Below, piece after piece: positions 56,817-63,976 of a stretch of DNA of 64,000 nt. Each line of letters starts with the position of its first letter. Positions within the stretch are counted from its first letter, which is position 1. The stretch is from Enterococcus dispar ATCC 51266. Its GTDB lineage: Bacteria; Bacillota; Bacilli; Lactobacillales; Enterococcaceae. Both the position numbers and the translations under genes were made by a program. The DNA lies in the NCBI RefSeq assembly GCF_000406945.1, contig NZ_KE136354.1:2297245-2361244 (forward strand), read 5' to 3'. Below the pieces are notes generated by a model. That model saw nothing but the letters and a program-made list of their open reading frames with translations, was not told the origin of the DNA and did not search any database.

Positions 56817-56990
56817 ATGTCTGAAGAAAAGAGAGCCGTTGCTAGATTATTTGGGATGTCACTGGCATTTATTCTAGCTAAATTACTAAATTATCCAATT
56901 AGTATTGGAATATTTATCAACTTTATTACGTTAATTTTGGTATTCTATTTATTGGCCAAAAGGAAAGAAAGACAAAGTAAGAAAAAATAA
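56817..56990 (+). CDS. Small membrane protein at the end of the ars operon
   Basis: This 57-residue frame (MSEEKRAVARLFGMSLAFIL at the start) has two hydrophobic stretches and a strongly basic C terminus (KRKERQSKKK). GAGG lies 11 bases ahead of the ATG. It is 28 bases after the oxidoreductase and is followed at once by a terminator, so it is probably expressed with the ars genes. I do not recognise the family. Confidence 0.55.
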   Translation: MSEEKRAVARLFGMSLAFILAKLLNYPISIGIFINFITLILVFYLLAKRKERQSKKK

Positions 56991-57023
56991 GGTCATGTGG
57001 TCAATTGACCACATGCCTTTTTA
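56991..57023 (+). terminator. ars operon terminator
   Basis: CATGTGGTCAA and TTGACCACATG form a perfect stem followed by CCTTTTT. Confidence 0.92.
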
Positions 57024-57082
57024 CAGTATAAAAGTTAGAGCGACTTCTAATTTAAGAATTGTTTTACGAAAGGAAAAAGTAT

Positions 57083-58018
57083 ATGGAATATGCACTTGAA
57101 ATAACGAATTTAAAAAAAATCTATGGAACAGGTGTTGAGGCATTACGTGGAATTGATCTCCAGGTTGAAGAGGGTGATTTCTATGCCCTTTTAGGGCCCA
57201 ATGGTGCTGGGAAGTCGACAACCATTGGTATTATTACTTCTCTTGTCAATAAAACATCTGGAATGGTAAAAGTTTTCGACTACGATCTTGATAAAGACTT
57301 AGAAAGAGCAAAGCAGCAAATTGGTCTTGTACCACAAGAATTCAACTTCAATCCATTTGAGACTGTTCAACAAATTGTAGTGAATCAGGCAGGTTATTAT
57401 GGTGTTCCGAGAAAAGAAGCATTGAAGCGCAGTGAGAAGTATTTGAAGCAATCAAATTTATGGGAAAAACGTAACGAACGTGCTCGGATGCTCTCTGGCG
57501 GGATGAAGCGCCGGCTGATGATCGCTCGAGCACTAATGCACGAACCAAAGCTATTAATTTTGGATGAACCAACCGCTGGGGTGGATATTGAACTGAGACG
57601 TGAAATGTGGTCCTTCTTAAAAGAATTAAACGAAAATGGAACCACTATTATCTTGACCACTCATTATTTGGAAGAAGCTGAAATGCTTTGTCGACACATA
57701 GGGATCATTCAATCAGGAGAATTGATTGAAAATACTAGTATGAAAGAACTTCTATCCAAATTACAATTTGAAACATTTATTTTAGATCTAGCACCTCATG
57801 ATGCAGTTCCTAAGATAGAAGGATATACGTATTCTTTAGAAGACGATCTGACTTTATCAGTGGAAGTTGAACGAAATCAAGGAGTAAATGATATTTTTAA
57901 TCAACTCAGTGATCAAGGGATGAAAGTTTTATCGATGCGGAATAAATCTAATCGTTTAGAAGAGTTATTTTTGAAAATCACCGAAGAAAAAAGATTTTTG
58001 GAGGAAACCAATGCGTGA
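57083..58018 (+). CDS. ABC-2 type transporter ATP-binding protein
   Basis: This 311-residue ATPase has Walker A GPNGAGKST, the signature LSGGMKRRL, and Walker B LLILDEPTAGVD, followed by an H-loop TTHYLEEAE. The C-terminal extension is typical of DrrA/YadG-type exporters. It pairs with the permease, whose start overlaps its stop (ATGCGTGA). The exported compound is unknown. The ATG at 57083 is preceded by AAAGGA. Confidence 0.9.
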   Translation: MEYALEITNLKKIYGTGVEALRGIDLQVEEGDFYALLGPNGAGKSTTIGIITSLVNKTSGMVKVFDYDLDKDLERAKQQIGLVPQEFNFNPFETVQQIVVNQAGYYGVPRKEALKRSEKYLKQSNLWEKRNERARMLSGGMKRRLMIARALMHEPKLLILDEPTAGVDIELRREMWSFLKELNENGTTIILTTHYLEEAEMLCRHIGIIQSGELIENTSMKELLSKLQFETFILDLAPHDAVPKIEGYTYSLEDDLTLSVEVERNQGVNDIFNQLSDQGMKVLSMRNKSNRLEELFLKITEEKRFLEETNA

Positions 58019-58781
58019 TATTTATCTTACTGCTTTAAAAAGTCTTGCTATTAAGGAAACTAACCGTTATCTACGTATTTGGGTACAAACTCTGGTGCCA
58101 CCAGTTATAACGACATCGTTGTATTTTATCATTTTTGGGAAAATGATTGGTGGCCGAATTGGAGATATGGGTGGGTTCACTTATATGGAATTTATCGTAC
58201 CCGGATTAATTATGATGTCAGCAATCACAAGCTCATACGCTAATGTATCTTCATCTTTTTTCTCTCAAAAGTTCCAAAAAAATATTGAAGAGCTATTAGT
58301 TGCTCCAGTACCAACACATATCATCATTTGGGGATTTGTTATTGGTGGGTTAGGACGAAGTATTCTCGTAGGATCACTTGTAACGATTATTTCCTTATTT
58401 TTTGTGCCACTTAATGTTCATTCATGGATTATTGTTATTCTCACGTTATTAATGACTGCAATATTATTTTCATTAGCTGGTTTGATAAACGGTGTTTTTG
58501 CTCAATCTTATGACGACGTATCGATCGTACCCACCTTCGTTTTACAGCCGTTAACTTATCTAGGAGGAGTATTTTATGCGATATCGATGTTGCCCCCATT
58601 CTGGCAAGGTGTTTCAAAAATAAATCCAATTGTTTATATGATCTCAGCGTTTAGATATGGATTTTTAGGAACAACCGATGTACCAATAGCTATGTCGATT
58701 ACAATACTTATTTTATTTATTGTTGTTCTTTATTCTATTTGTTACTATTTAGTCGATACAGGTAGAGGGTTAAGAAGTTAA
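58011..58781 (+). CDS. ABC-2 type transporter permease
   Basis: This 256-residue membrane protein has six hydrophobic segments and the ABC-2 pattern near PFWQGVSKINPIVYMISAFR. It overlaps the ATPase gene by 8 bases, so the two are translationally coupled. The pair resembles YadG/YadH-type exporters, which move lipids, drugs or polysaccharide parts. It is cargo of the island, next to the ars operon but with no evident link to arsenic. Confidence 0.87.
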   Translation: MRDIYLTALKSLAIKETNRYLRIWVQTLVPPVITTSLYFIIFGKMIGGRIGDMGGFTYMEFIVPGLIMMSAITSSYANVSSSFFSQKFQKNIEELLVAPVPTHIIIWGFVIGGLGRSILVGSLVTIISLFFVPLNVHSWIIVILTLLMTAILFSLAGLINGVFAQSYDDVSIVPTFVLQPLTYLGGVFYAISMLPPFWQGVSKINPIVYMISAFRYGFLGTTDVPIAMSITILILFIVVLYSICYYLVDTGRGLRS

Positions 58782-59057
58782 TGCTTTTACAATGATATCC
58801 CATTTAAAAGCTACAAATTAACATCGAATAGTTGTTTTTTTGAAGATCAGTCACAACTGATAAAAGCAATATCAACATTTAGAGCTTTAATTGTAGCTCT
58901 TACGTAGAATTTACTCTTTTTCCTAAAAAATCTACCAGTTAAAAGAAATTGGATTATCGAAGCTCACTAAAACTTAGTTTATTTGAATTGAATTTGTGAA
59001 ATACTTTTAGGGCTTTTTGTATTTGAATAGTAAAACTAATGTGATGATGAAATATAG
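58782..59057. other. Intergenic region before the fic gene
   Basis: No gene is seen. It is AT-rich; a weak hairpin (AGAGCTTTAATTGTAGCTCT) at about 58879 may end the ABC transcript. Confidence 0.4.
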
Positions 59058-59113
59058 TTTTCTCCGCCATTATTTGTTTTTCTCCGCCAAATAAGATAAA
59101 ATGGCGGAGAAAA
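59058..59113. promoter_or_regulatory. Triple TCTCCGCCA repeat at the fic promoter
   Basis: TTTTCTCCGCCA occurs at 59058-59069 and 59078-59089, and inverted as TGGCGGAGAAAA at 59102-59113, just before the fic ribosome site. The repeats flank a likely -10 and fit an operator, perhaps for the winged-helix domain of the Fic protein itself. Confidence 0.7.
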
Positions 59114-59120
59114 GAGGTGA

Positions 59121-60188
59121 ATGGCGGTGAAAGAATTTGATTATCATGAGTTGAAAAAGCTCTCTCTTAGTCATGATTTGCTAAATATGCTGACCAAGAT
59201 TCATGATTATAAGGGGAAACAAGAACTGTATATTGCCACAAAACCAGAGATTTTAGGCAAACTGACAGACTTGGCTTTGATTCAAAGTACAGAGGCTTCC
59301 AACAAAATTGAAGGAATTGCAACAACAGATGGCCGCTTGAAGCAAATCGTAGCGGAAAAAGTAAAACCTCGTAATCGGGATGAAGAAGAAATTGCCGGTT
59401 ATCGAGATGTGTTGAAACTGATTCATGATAGTTACGAGTATATTCGCGTCGTGCCCAACGATATTTTAACGTTACACAAAAATCTATATAATTACTCGGC
59501 TAAAAGTTACAAAGGTAAGTTTAAAAGTGGCGATAATGTTATTACGGAAAAAGATTTAGATGGTAACGAGCGAGTTCGGTTTGTACCAGCGCCTGCATAT
59601 TTGACACCTGATTTAATTGATGAGCTGTGCTACCAATACAATCAAGCCATTCAGAAGGCTGAGATTGATCCCTTACTGCTGATTCCTTGCTTTGTTTTAG
59701 ACTTTCTCTCAATTCATCCATTTAGTGATGGAAATGGGCGGATGTCTCGTTTATTGACATTGCTGTTGCTGTACAAGTCGGGCTATTTAGTCGGCAAGTA
59801 CATCAGTATTGAGATGCTGATTGAAGAATCGAAGCAAACTTACTATGAAGCGTTACAGGCGAGTTCTGTGGGATGGTTGGAAAATGAACAAGACTATACG
59901 CCGTTTGTTCGCTATCTTGTGGGAATCATTTTGCGAGCCTATGAAAACTTCTCAGAGCGTTTCGAGATTATTATCAATCAGGAGCTAACACCAGCAGAGC
60001 GGGTAGTAGAAGAACTAGAGAAGTCTTTTGAACCTCTAAGCAGAGCTGACATGGAGAACTTGTTGCCGGATATTAGCCAGCGAACGATAGAACGGGCCTT
60101 GGCTGGGCTACAAACAGAGAATAAGATTCAAAAAGTCGGGCAAGGCCGTTCGACTAAGTATCAGCTAATAAATGAATTCAAATCGTAA
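59121..60188 (+). CDS. Fic family protein with winged-helix C terminus (class II)
   Basis: This 355-residue protein transfers AMP (or another nucleotide part) to protein hydroxyls. The catalytic loop HPFSDGNGRMSR starts at His199 and matches HPFx(D/E)GNGRxxR. An N-terminal inhibitory helix carries SNKIEG (Ser60-Glu64-Gly65), so this is a class II Fic that is normally auto-inhibited. The C-terminal 70 residues look like a winged helix (PLSRADMENLLPDISQRTIE then RALAGL). Target proteins are unknown. GAGGTG is very close to the ATG, so GTG at 59127 may be the true start. Confidence 0.9.
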   Translation: MAVKEFDYHELKKLSLSHDLLNMLTKIHDYKGKQELYIATKPEILGKLTDLALIQSTEASNKIEGIATTDGRLKQIVAEKVKPRNRDEEEIAGYRDVLKLIHDSYEYIRVVPNDILTLHKNLYNYSAKSYKGKFKSGDNVITEKDLDGNERVRFVPAPAYLTPDLIDELCYQYNQAIQKAEIDPLLLIPCFVLDFLSIHPFSDGNGRMSRLLTLLLLYKSGYLVGKYISIEMLIEESKQTYYEALQASSVGWLENEQDYTPFVRYLVGIILRAYENFSERFEIIINQELTPAERVVEELEKSFEPLSRADMENLLPDISQRTIERALAGLQTENKIQKVGQGRSTKYQLINEFKS

Positions 60189-60422
60189 TACGATTCACGG
60201 GCCATTAATAGAAGCACAAAATCGGTAGTTTAAAATTCAATGAGGCTAATTGAAACTTGCATAACTAAAAATATTAGCTCAATACACTATTTGAAACTCG
60301 CTAAAACCAGTGAAAACAAAGTGTGAACTTTTTTAAATTAGTTTACACTTGTCAATAAGTGCTTATTTCCTTGGTATAACAGTGTTTGTACGTAGTTTTT
60401 CGATTGTTTTTCGTGTTTTTGT
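60189..60422. other. Intergenic region between fic and the oriT
   Basis: No gene is seen; AT-rich with no clear structure apart from the inverted repeat that follows. Confidence 0.4.
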
Positions 60423-60446
60423 ACCCCCCTGTTAGATAGGGGGGGT
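60423..60446. other. Candidate oriT of the ICEBs1/Tn916 (MobT) type
   Basis: On the minus strand it reads A, seven C, TATCTAACA, six G, T: 24 bases. As I recall it, the ICEBs1 oriT is A, seven C, ACGCTAACA, six G, T, and Tn916 has a similar GC-rich arm pair around TCTAACA. Length, arm sizes and the CTAACA core agree. No relaxase gene is in the island. Confidence 0.7.
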
Positions 60447-60451
60447 GAAAC

Positions 60452-60541
60452 AACACTCGCGGGCTAGCGCCCACTCGTGTTCAAGGCGAACTCTTTACGA
60501 AGGGGAATTCGCTTGAGGCGAACCCCTCCGCAAAGAGCGCC
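60452..60541. other. GC-rich paired hairpins beside the oriT (single-strand origin candidate)
   Basis: AACACTCGCGGGC pairs with GCCCACTCGTGTT (60452-60481), and a longer imperfect hairpin follows (60485-60541; GGCG...CTCTTT with AAAGAG...CGCC, inner AGGGG..TTCGC with GCGAACCCCT). It is much richer in G and C than the surroundings and non-coding. Confidence 0.55.
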
Positions 60542-60827
60542 TAACATTTGGAGGATTTGTTCTTTTATCTTTGACTTTGCAACGTTAAAAAGACCACATG
60601 GGTTTACCATGCAGTTTCTTCAATGGAAAGATAAAAAAGAAGTGTAGTAGATACTGATATGCTCTGAATTTGTCGTAACCAAATTGTCTTACGTTCAAAA
60701 TTGGTTACGAATCGTGGTTACGAGTGCCTAAAATCGACTGAAATCCAGTACAAATCTTGAGGCGAAAAATACTGATAAATCAGCATTTTTGATATTCATT
60801 GATTTAAAATAACACAGTTGAACTGCC
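60542..60827. other. Right end region of the island with arm-type repeats
   Basis: No gene is seen. TTGGTTACGA occurs at 60701-60710, a variant GTGGTTACGA at 60714-60723, and an inverted copy TCGTAACCAA at 60673-60682. A terminator-like palindrome AAAAATACTGAT with ATCAGCATTTTT is at 60765-60790. Confidence 0.65.
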
Positions 60828-60877
60828 AACCAGGTCTTAAAAAAGCTCGTAAAGCATCTCAATTTTCAAAACGTTAA
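60828..60877 (+). repeat. attR of island 1 / attL of element 2: second rpsI 3' end
   Basis: This 50-base copy of the rpsI end encodes the same residues ([15 protein letters not shown], stop) and differs from 47508-47557 only at five third codon positions. It is immediately followed by another integrase gene. Confidence 0.85.
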
Positions 60878-60898
60878 AAACAGCTTCATATCAGTACT

Positions 60899-60938
60899 TT
60901 CAGGCGTTTCGCAATTTACTTTGCGAAGCGTCTTTTTT
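60899..60938 (+). terminator. Terminator overlapping the 3' end of the second integrase gene
   Basis: GGCGTTTCGCAA pairs with TTGCGAAGCGTC, then seven T on the plus strand. It would terminate transcription from an adjacent rpsI and lies in the last codons of the integrase gene on the other strand. Confidence 0.75.
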
Positions 60939-62195
60939 TGAGTTGACACCATTGTTGACACCATTCCGGTCTGACTCTTTTTGAGACAATTTACGATAGG
61001 CAATTTCACCAATGGGCATTTGAATGACGTTTGGTGTATTTACATAAGTTCTTGTGATATTGGTATCGCTGTGAGTCAAGGCTTCAGAAATTTGTTCCAG
61101 AGCGACACCAGCTTGTTTGGCTAAAGTTGCCCCAGTATGTCGTAACTTATGTGGGGTCGCATGGGTAAGGTGTTTATGTCGTCGCTCAATGGATTTCATA
61201 CGGTAATTTAAATAATCTGTATGAAGTCTTTGATTGATATTCCCTTTATCATCAAAGAAGGTAAAGAGTAGCTGCTCTTCGGTTTGTTCGATTTCAAATT
61301 GAGCTAGTTCTTCTTTTTGTTGGACTTTCCACTGTTGAAGTAATTGCTTTAGTTCATTTGGAATATGGAAAATTGTCGTTTTATTCCCTTTGGTACTTTT
61401 TTCATTGCCGAACTTATCTAAGGCTTTACCAATCGTAATCTGGGAAGCAGTGAAATTCACATTCTTCCATTTGATGGCGTAAGTTTCTGATTTGCGATCA
61501 GATAAAAAGAAGGTAGTCAGAAATAATACATAGTCCTGTAAAGTTAGTTGTCCACTTTCATAATCGCTTTGGACGGCAGTTAGCCATTCTTGAAGTTGTT
61601 CAAAGGAGAGGTATAAATCTTCTTCTTTTTTAGCTTCTTGCAATTGGTTTTTCTTAGTAGCATTGATTCGTTTAAGCGATTTTTCTAGTTTATTCCGTTC
61701 GATGTATTCAAGCTCTTCCGCCCAATCGAAAATAGAATTAACGTAGCTACGTAGTATTTTGAAGTTTGCGTATTCGGCAGCCTTTTGTGTCATGATTTTT
61801 AGAACGAAAGCTTTATTTTGATTCAAATAGTTCAATGTGTATTTCCCAAACATTGGTAAGATGTGAAGTCGAAAAATATCTTTTGTATTCGCAATTGTCA
61901 CAGGAGTAGGAGACTTCGTGTTTCGAGAAGTTAAACCAGCTGTATAAGCATCGATCCAGATATCTTCATAGAAAGCTTTGAACAGTGCTTCACCACCTAG
62001 TTCAAAAGCATTCTTTTCTTTGTTTTCCCGTAGCTCTTTAATCTTGGCATAAAAATCAATTTCTGCTGCTTTTGCCTCCTTTCTAGTTTTGAAAGTTTTG
62101 GAATAAAGTTTGTTTACGCCTATCATCTCTTGGATATCTTGTGGATAGTAAAGCCGTAAACGGTAAGTCTCATTTTCTGTTTTGCTAATTGCCAT
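60900..62195 (-). CDS. Tyrosine recombinase integrase of element 2
   Basis: This 431-residue integrase has the same MAIS start and an arm-binding domain as that of island 1. Box I reads FLSDRKSETYAIKW with the catalytic Arg present, box II PHKLRHTGATLAK, and the tail ALTHSDTNITRTYVN carries the nucleophile Tyr. It points towards the second rpsI tail, so it is the integrase that made that junction. It is only distantly similar to the first integrase. The C-terminal residues are encoded within a terminator hairpin. Confidence 0.92.
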   Translation of the reverse strand: MAISKTENETYRLRLYYPQDIQEMIGVNKLYSKTFKTRKEAKAAEIDFYAKIKELRENKEKNAFELGGEALFKAFYEDIWIDAYTAGLTSRNTKSPTPVTIANTKDIFRLHILPMFGKYTLNYLNQNKAFVLKIMTQKAAEYANFKILRSYVNSIFDWAEELEYIERNKLEKSLKRINATKKNQLQEAKKEEDLYLSFEQLQEWLTAVQSDYESGQLTLQDYVLFLTTFFLSDRKSETYAIKWKNVNFTASQITIGKALDKFGNEKSTKGNKTTIFHIPNELKQLLQQWKVQQKEELAQFEIEQTEEQLLFTFFDDKGNINQRLHTDYLNYRMKSIERRHKHLTHATPHKLRHTGATLAKQAGVALEQISEALTHSDTNITRTYVNTPNVIQMPIGEIAYRKLSQKESDRNGVNNGVNSKKDASQSKLRNA

Positions 62196-62260
62196 AGCAT
62201 TTCCCTCCGAATTTGCGAGCCGAAATCAAATACTATATATGGAGTATAACGATGTCGGAA

Positions 62261-62536
62261 TTATTTTGCTAGGCTTGCAAGCCATTGATCAATGGCGATA
62301 CGGTCATATCTATTTGATCCGTGGATTTGAATAAGTGGTAAGCCATCTTTAATCCAGCCATCTAACGTATTATTGGAAACCTGTAGATAGTTACAAGTTT
62401 GCTTCTTATTCATATATCGGTGTTGTAGATTCTCTTGCGTTTTGATTTTTTCAATTTCTGATGTGATTAAATCAGATAGTTGAGTAGAAATGATACCCAT
62501 CTGATCATCACTGAGTAAAATTTTCATTTCGGTCAT
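62261..62536 (-). CDS. Excisionase-like helix-turn-helix protein of element 2
   Basis: This 91-residue protein has the same layout as the island 1 excisionase: an acidic helical N terminus then a helix-turn-helix (QTCNYLQVSNNTLDGWIKDG, then LPLIQIHGSNRYDRIAIDQW). It lies 65 bases upstream of the integrase on the same strand and downstream of the Rep gene. The ATG follows AAGGAAGTGAG. Confidence 0.85.
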   Translation of the reverse strand: MTEMKILLSDDQMGIISTQLSDLITSEIEKIKTQENLQHRYMNKKQTCNYLQVSNNTLDGWIKDGLPLIQIHGSNRYDRIAIDQWLASLAK

Positions 62537-62575
62537 ATTCTCACTTCCTTTGAAATTTGCGTACGGAATAATGAA

Positions 62576-63421
62576 TTATTTTTTTATCTTGGTATAGCGA
62601 ACAATGCTTTCTTGAAAATCCATCACTTGTTCTGGAGTTCCGCTTTCGTTTATCGCACTGTAAAATATTGGACGTCTTACAAGATACTCAATGGTATAAA
62701 GTACGTCTTGATTTGTGATATCAAAAGGTTGATTCACGAGTTGTTTTGTGACGCTGGGCACTTTGAGGTTGCGCGATTTGAAGAATGCCTTCTTCTTATG
62801 CTCTTTCAAATCTAAGTCCTTATCGAAGTATTTACTAATATAGCGCCCACGATTTTCGATACTATCCACATCAATTTTGTTGATTTTGACAAATCCATGT
62901 CCCCAGATGGTAGTAAGACGATTGACGGAGATAAAAGGAAAGTCAAACAGGATAATGTGATAATGGATGGCACCTCGTTCTTGTTTTTCCCACGTGGCAA
63001 GGTATTTTAGATGTGCTTTTTTTGTGTGATAGAGTTCGTAGTTTAGTCGTTTGATAAATTTTTTAAATTCATTATTCGCATAGGCAATGTCTTGAATGTT
63101 TTCTCTGAAAGTGAGGGTTAAAAATTTCGTCTGATTGTCAAAGTTCATATCCACGAGTCGGGCAATTTCAAATCGCATATTTTGATAGTGTTTTTGTTTT
63201 CGTTTTAAGCTGTCGTATTGTCCTTGAGCAGATAATTCATCATAGTTTTTTCTCTTGTCAGTGATGGTGTTTTCTTCTTCATAAAGCCAAGCTAATTCTT
63301 TCTTTCGTTTTGGATTGGTTTTATTTTCGTCTGCTTTTTGTTTCGGAGTAATGATTGCTTCATAATCATAAATTTCAAGGTACGTGGGAGTTTCAATGAT
63401 TTTCTGATTATAAGCCTTCAA
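62576..63421 (-). CDS. HUH-type rolling-circle Rep/relaxase-like protein
   Basis: This 281-residue protein has the HUH metal motif GAIHYHIILFDFP (His-Tyr-His) and, 50 residues later, RYISKYFDKD, a Y-x-x-K-Y motif with the likely DNA-cleaving Tyr. A conserved KFLTLTFRENI strand before the HUH fits motif I. These are the parts of rolling-circle replication initiators of small plasmids, satellites and ICE-type elements. It probably nicks the nearby hairpin-rich region. The ATG lies behind AGGAGTGATG. Confidence 0.88.
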   Translation of the reverse strand: MKAYNQKIIETPTYLEIYDYEAIITPKQKADENKTNPKRKKELAWLYEEENTITDKRKNYDELSAQGQYDSLKRKQKHYQNMRFEIARLVDMNFDNQTKFLTLTFRENIQDIAYANNEFKKFIKRLNYELYHTKKAHLKYLATWEKQERGAIHYHIILFDFPFISVNRLTTIWGHGFVKINKIDVDSIENRGRYISKYFDKDLDLKEHKKKAFFKSRNLKVPSVTKQLVNQPFDITNQDVLYTIEYLVRRPIFYSAINESGTPEQVMDFQESIVRYTKIKK

Positions 63422-63503
63422 AAATCATCACTCCTTGTTGTTTATTCAATTGTCAATGAGCCGTTTATTTTCTCTAGATGTTGTTCTATAAATCAAGTTA
63501 AGG

Positions 63504-63528
63504 GGAAGTCCTGCAAAGCAGTCCTTCC
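63504..63528. repeat. Small inverted repeat upstream of the Rep gene
   Basis: GGAAGTCCTGC and GCAGTCCTTCC form a hairpin with an AAA loop and symmetric TC mismatches. Confidence 0.55.
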
Positions 63529-63530
63529 AG

Positions 63531-63621
63531 CCTATGTGTTTATTGGGCGGTCTTAACGGACAGAAGCGGCTCTATGGCGCTGCCTCGCCGTTTCGTCCTA
63601 ACCACCCAACAAACCCATAGG
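63531..63621. other. Long imperfect hairpin, replication origin candidate of element 2
   Basis: Bases 63531-63570 pair with 63587-63621 over about 35 positions (CCTATG/CATAGG, TTGGG/CCCAA, GGAC/GTCC, GCGGC/GCCGT). The loop is about 16 bases. It lies between the Rep gene and the next gene, in the place expected for a double- or single-strand origin. Confidence 0.65.
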
Positions 63622-63625
63622 AAAA

Positions 63626-63976
63626 TTAGTTTTGCGTAGTGGGGCCTTGTTTTTTCGGAATCAAAGTTGCCGCATCTGCCGTGGCTGATAAACCATAGCT
63701 GACAAATTGACCGTTAGAGCGACCCCAAGGTGCAATCACTAAATTGGCAAATGTAACCATGGCTAAACCTTGTTGGGTAAGTTCTTCTGGAGTAATCACA
63801 GGAGTTTCAGATTTGACTTTGACACTGATTTTTTCGTATCGGAGTTTTGGTAGGATACATTCATAACTCCAACCTAAAAGTTCTCCGTCTTTTTGCCAGC
63901 GAGTAACATTGACGACTTGGTATTCTTTTTCGAGTTTTTCTTTTGGTAAGGTAAGATCGTTGATTTTAATTGGCAT
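63626..63976 (-). CDS. Unknown protein of the Rep module
   Basis: This 116-residue protein (MPIKINDLTLPKEKLEKEYQ at the start) is not recognised with certainty. It has no membrane segment and looks beta-rich, with a low-complexity Ala/Thr C terminus (SATADAATLIPKKQG). Position directly upstream of Rep and of the origin-like hairpin suggests a single-strand DNA-binding or replication accessory protein, as seen beside Rep genes in small rolling-circle elements. It has AAGGAGGGC before its ATG. Confidence 0.6.
   Translation of the reverse strand: MPIKINDLTLPKEKLEKEYQVVNVTRWQKDGELLGWSYECILPKLRYEKISVKVKSETPVITPEELTQQGLAMVTFANLVIAPWGRSNGQFVSYGLSATADAATLIPKKQGPTTQN

Noticed and set aside
47649-60877. 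Complete conjugative element (ICE)
   Set aside because: No relaxase, coupling protein, or secretion genes are seen between the two att sites; only an oriT candidate.
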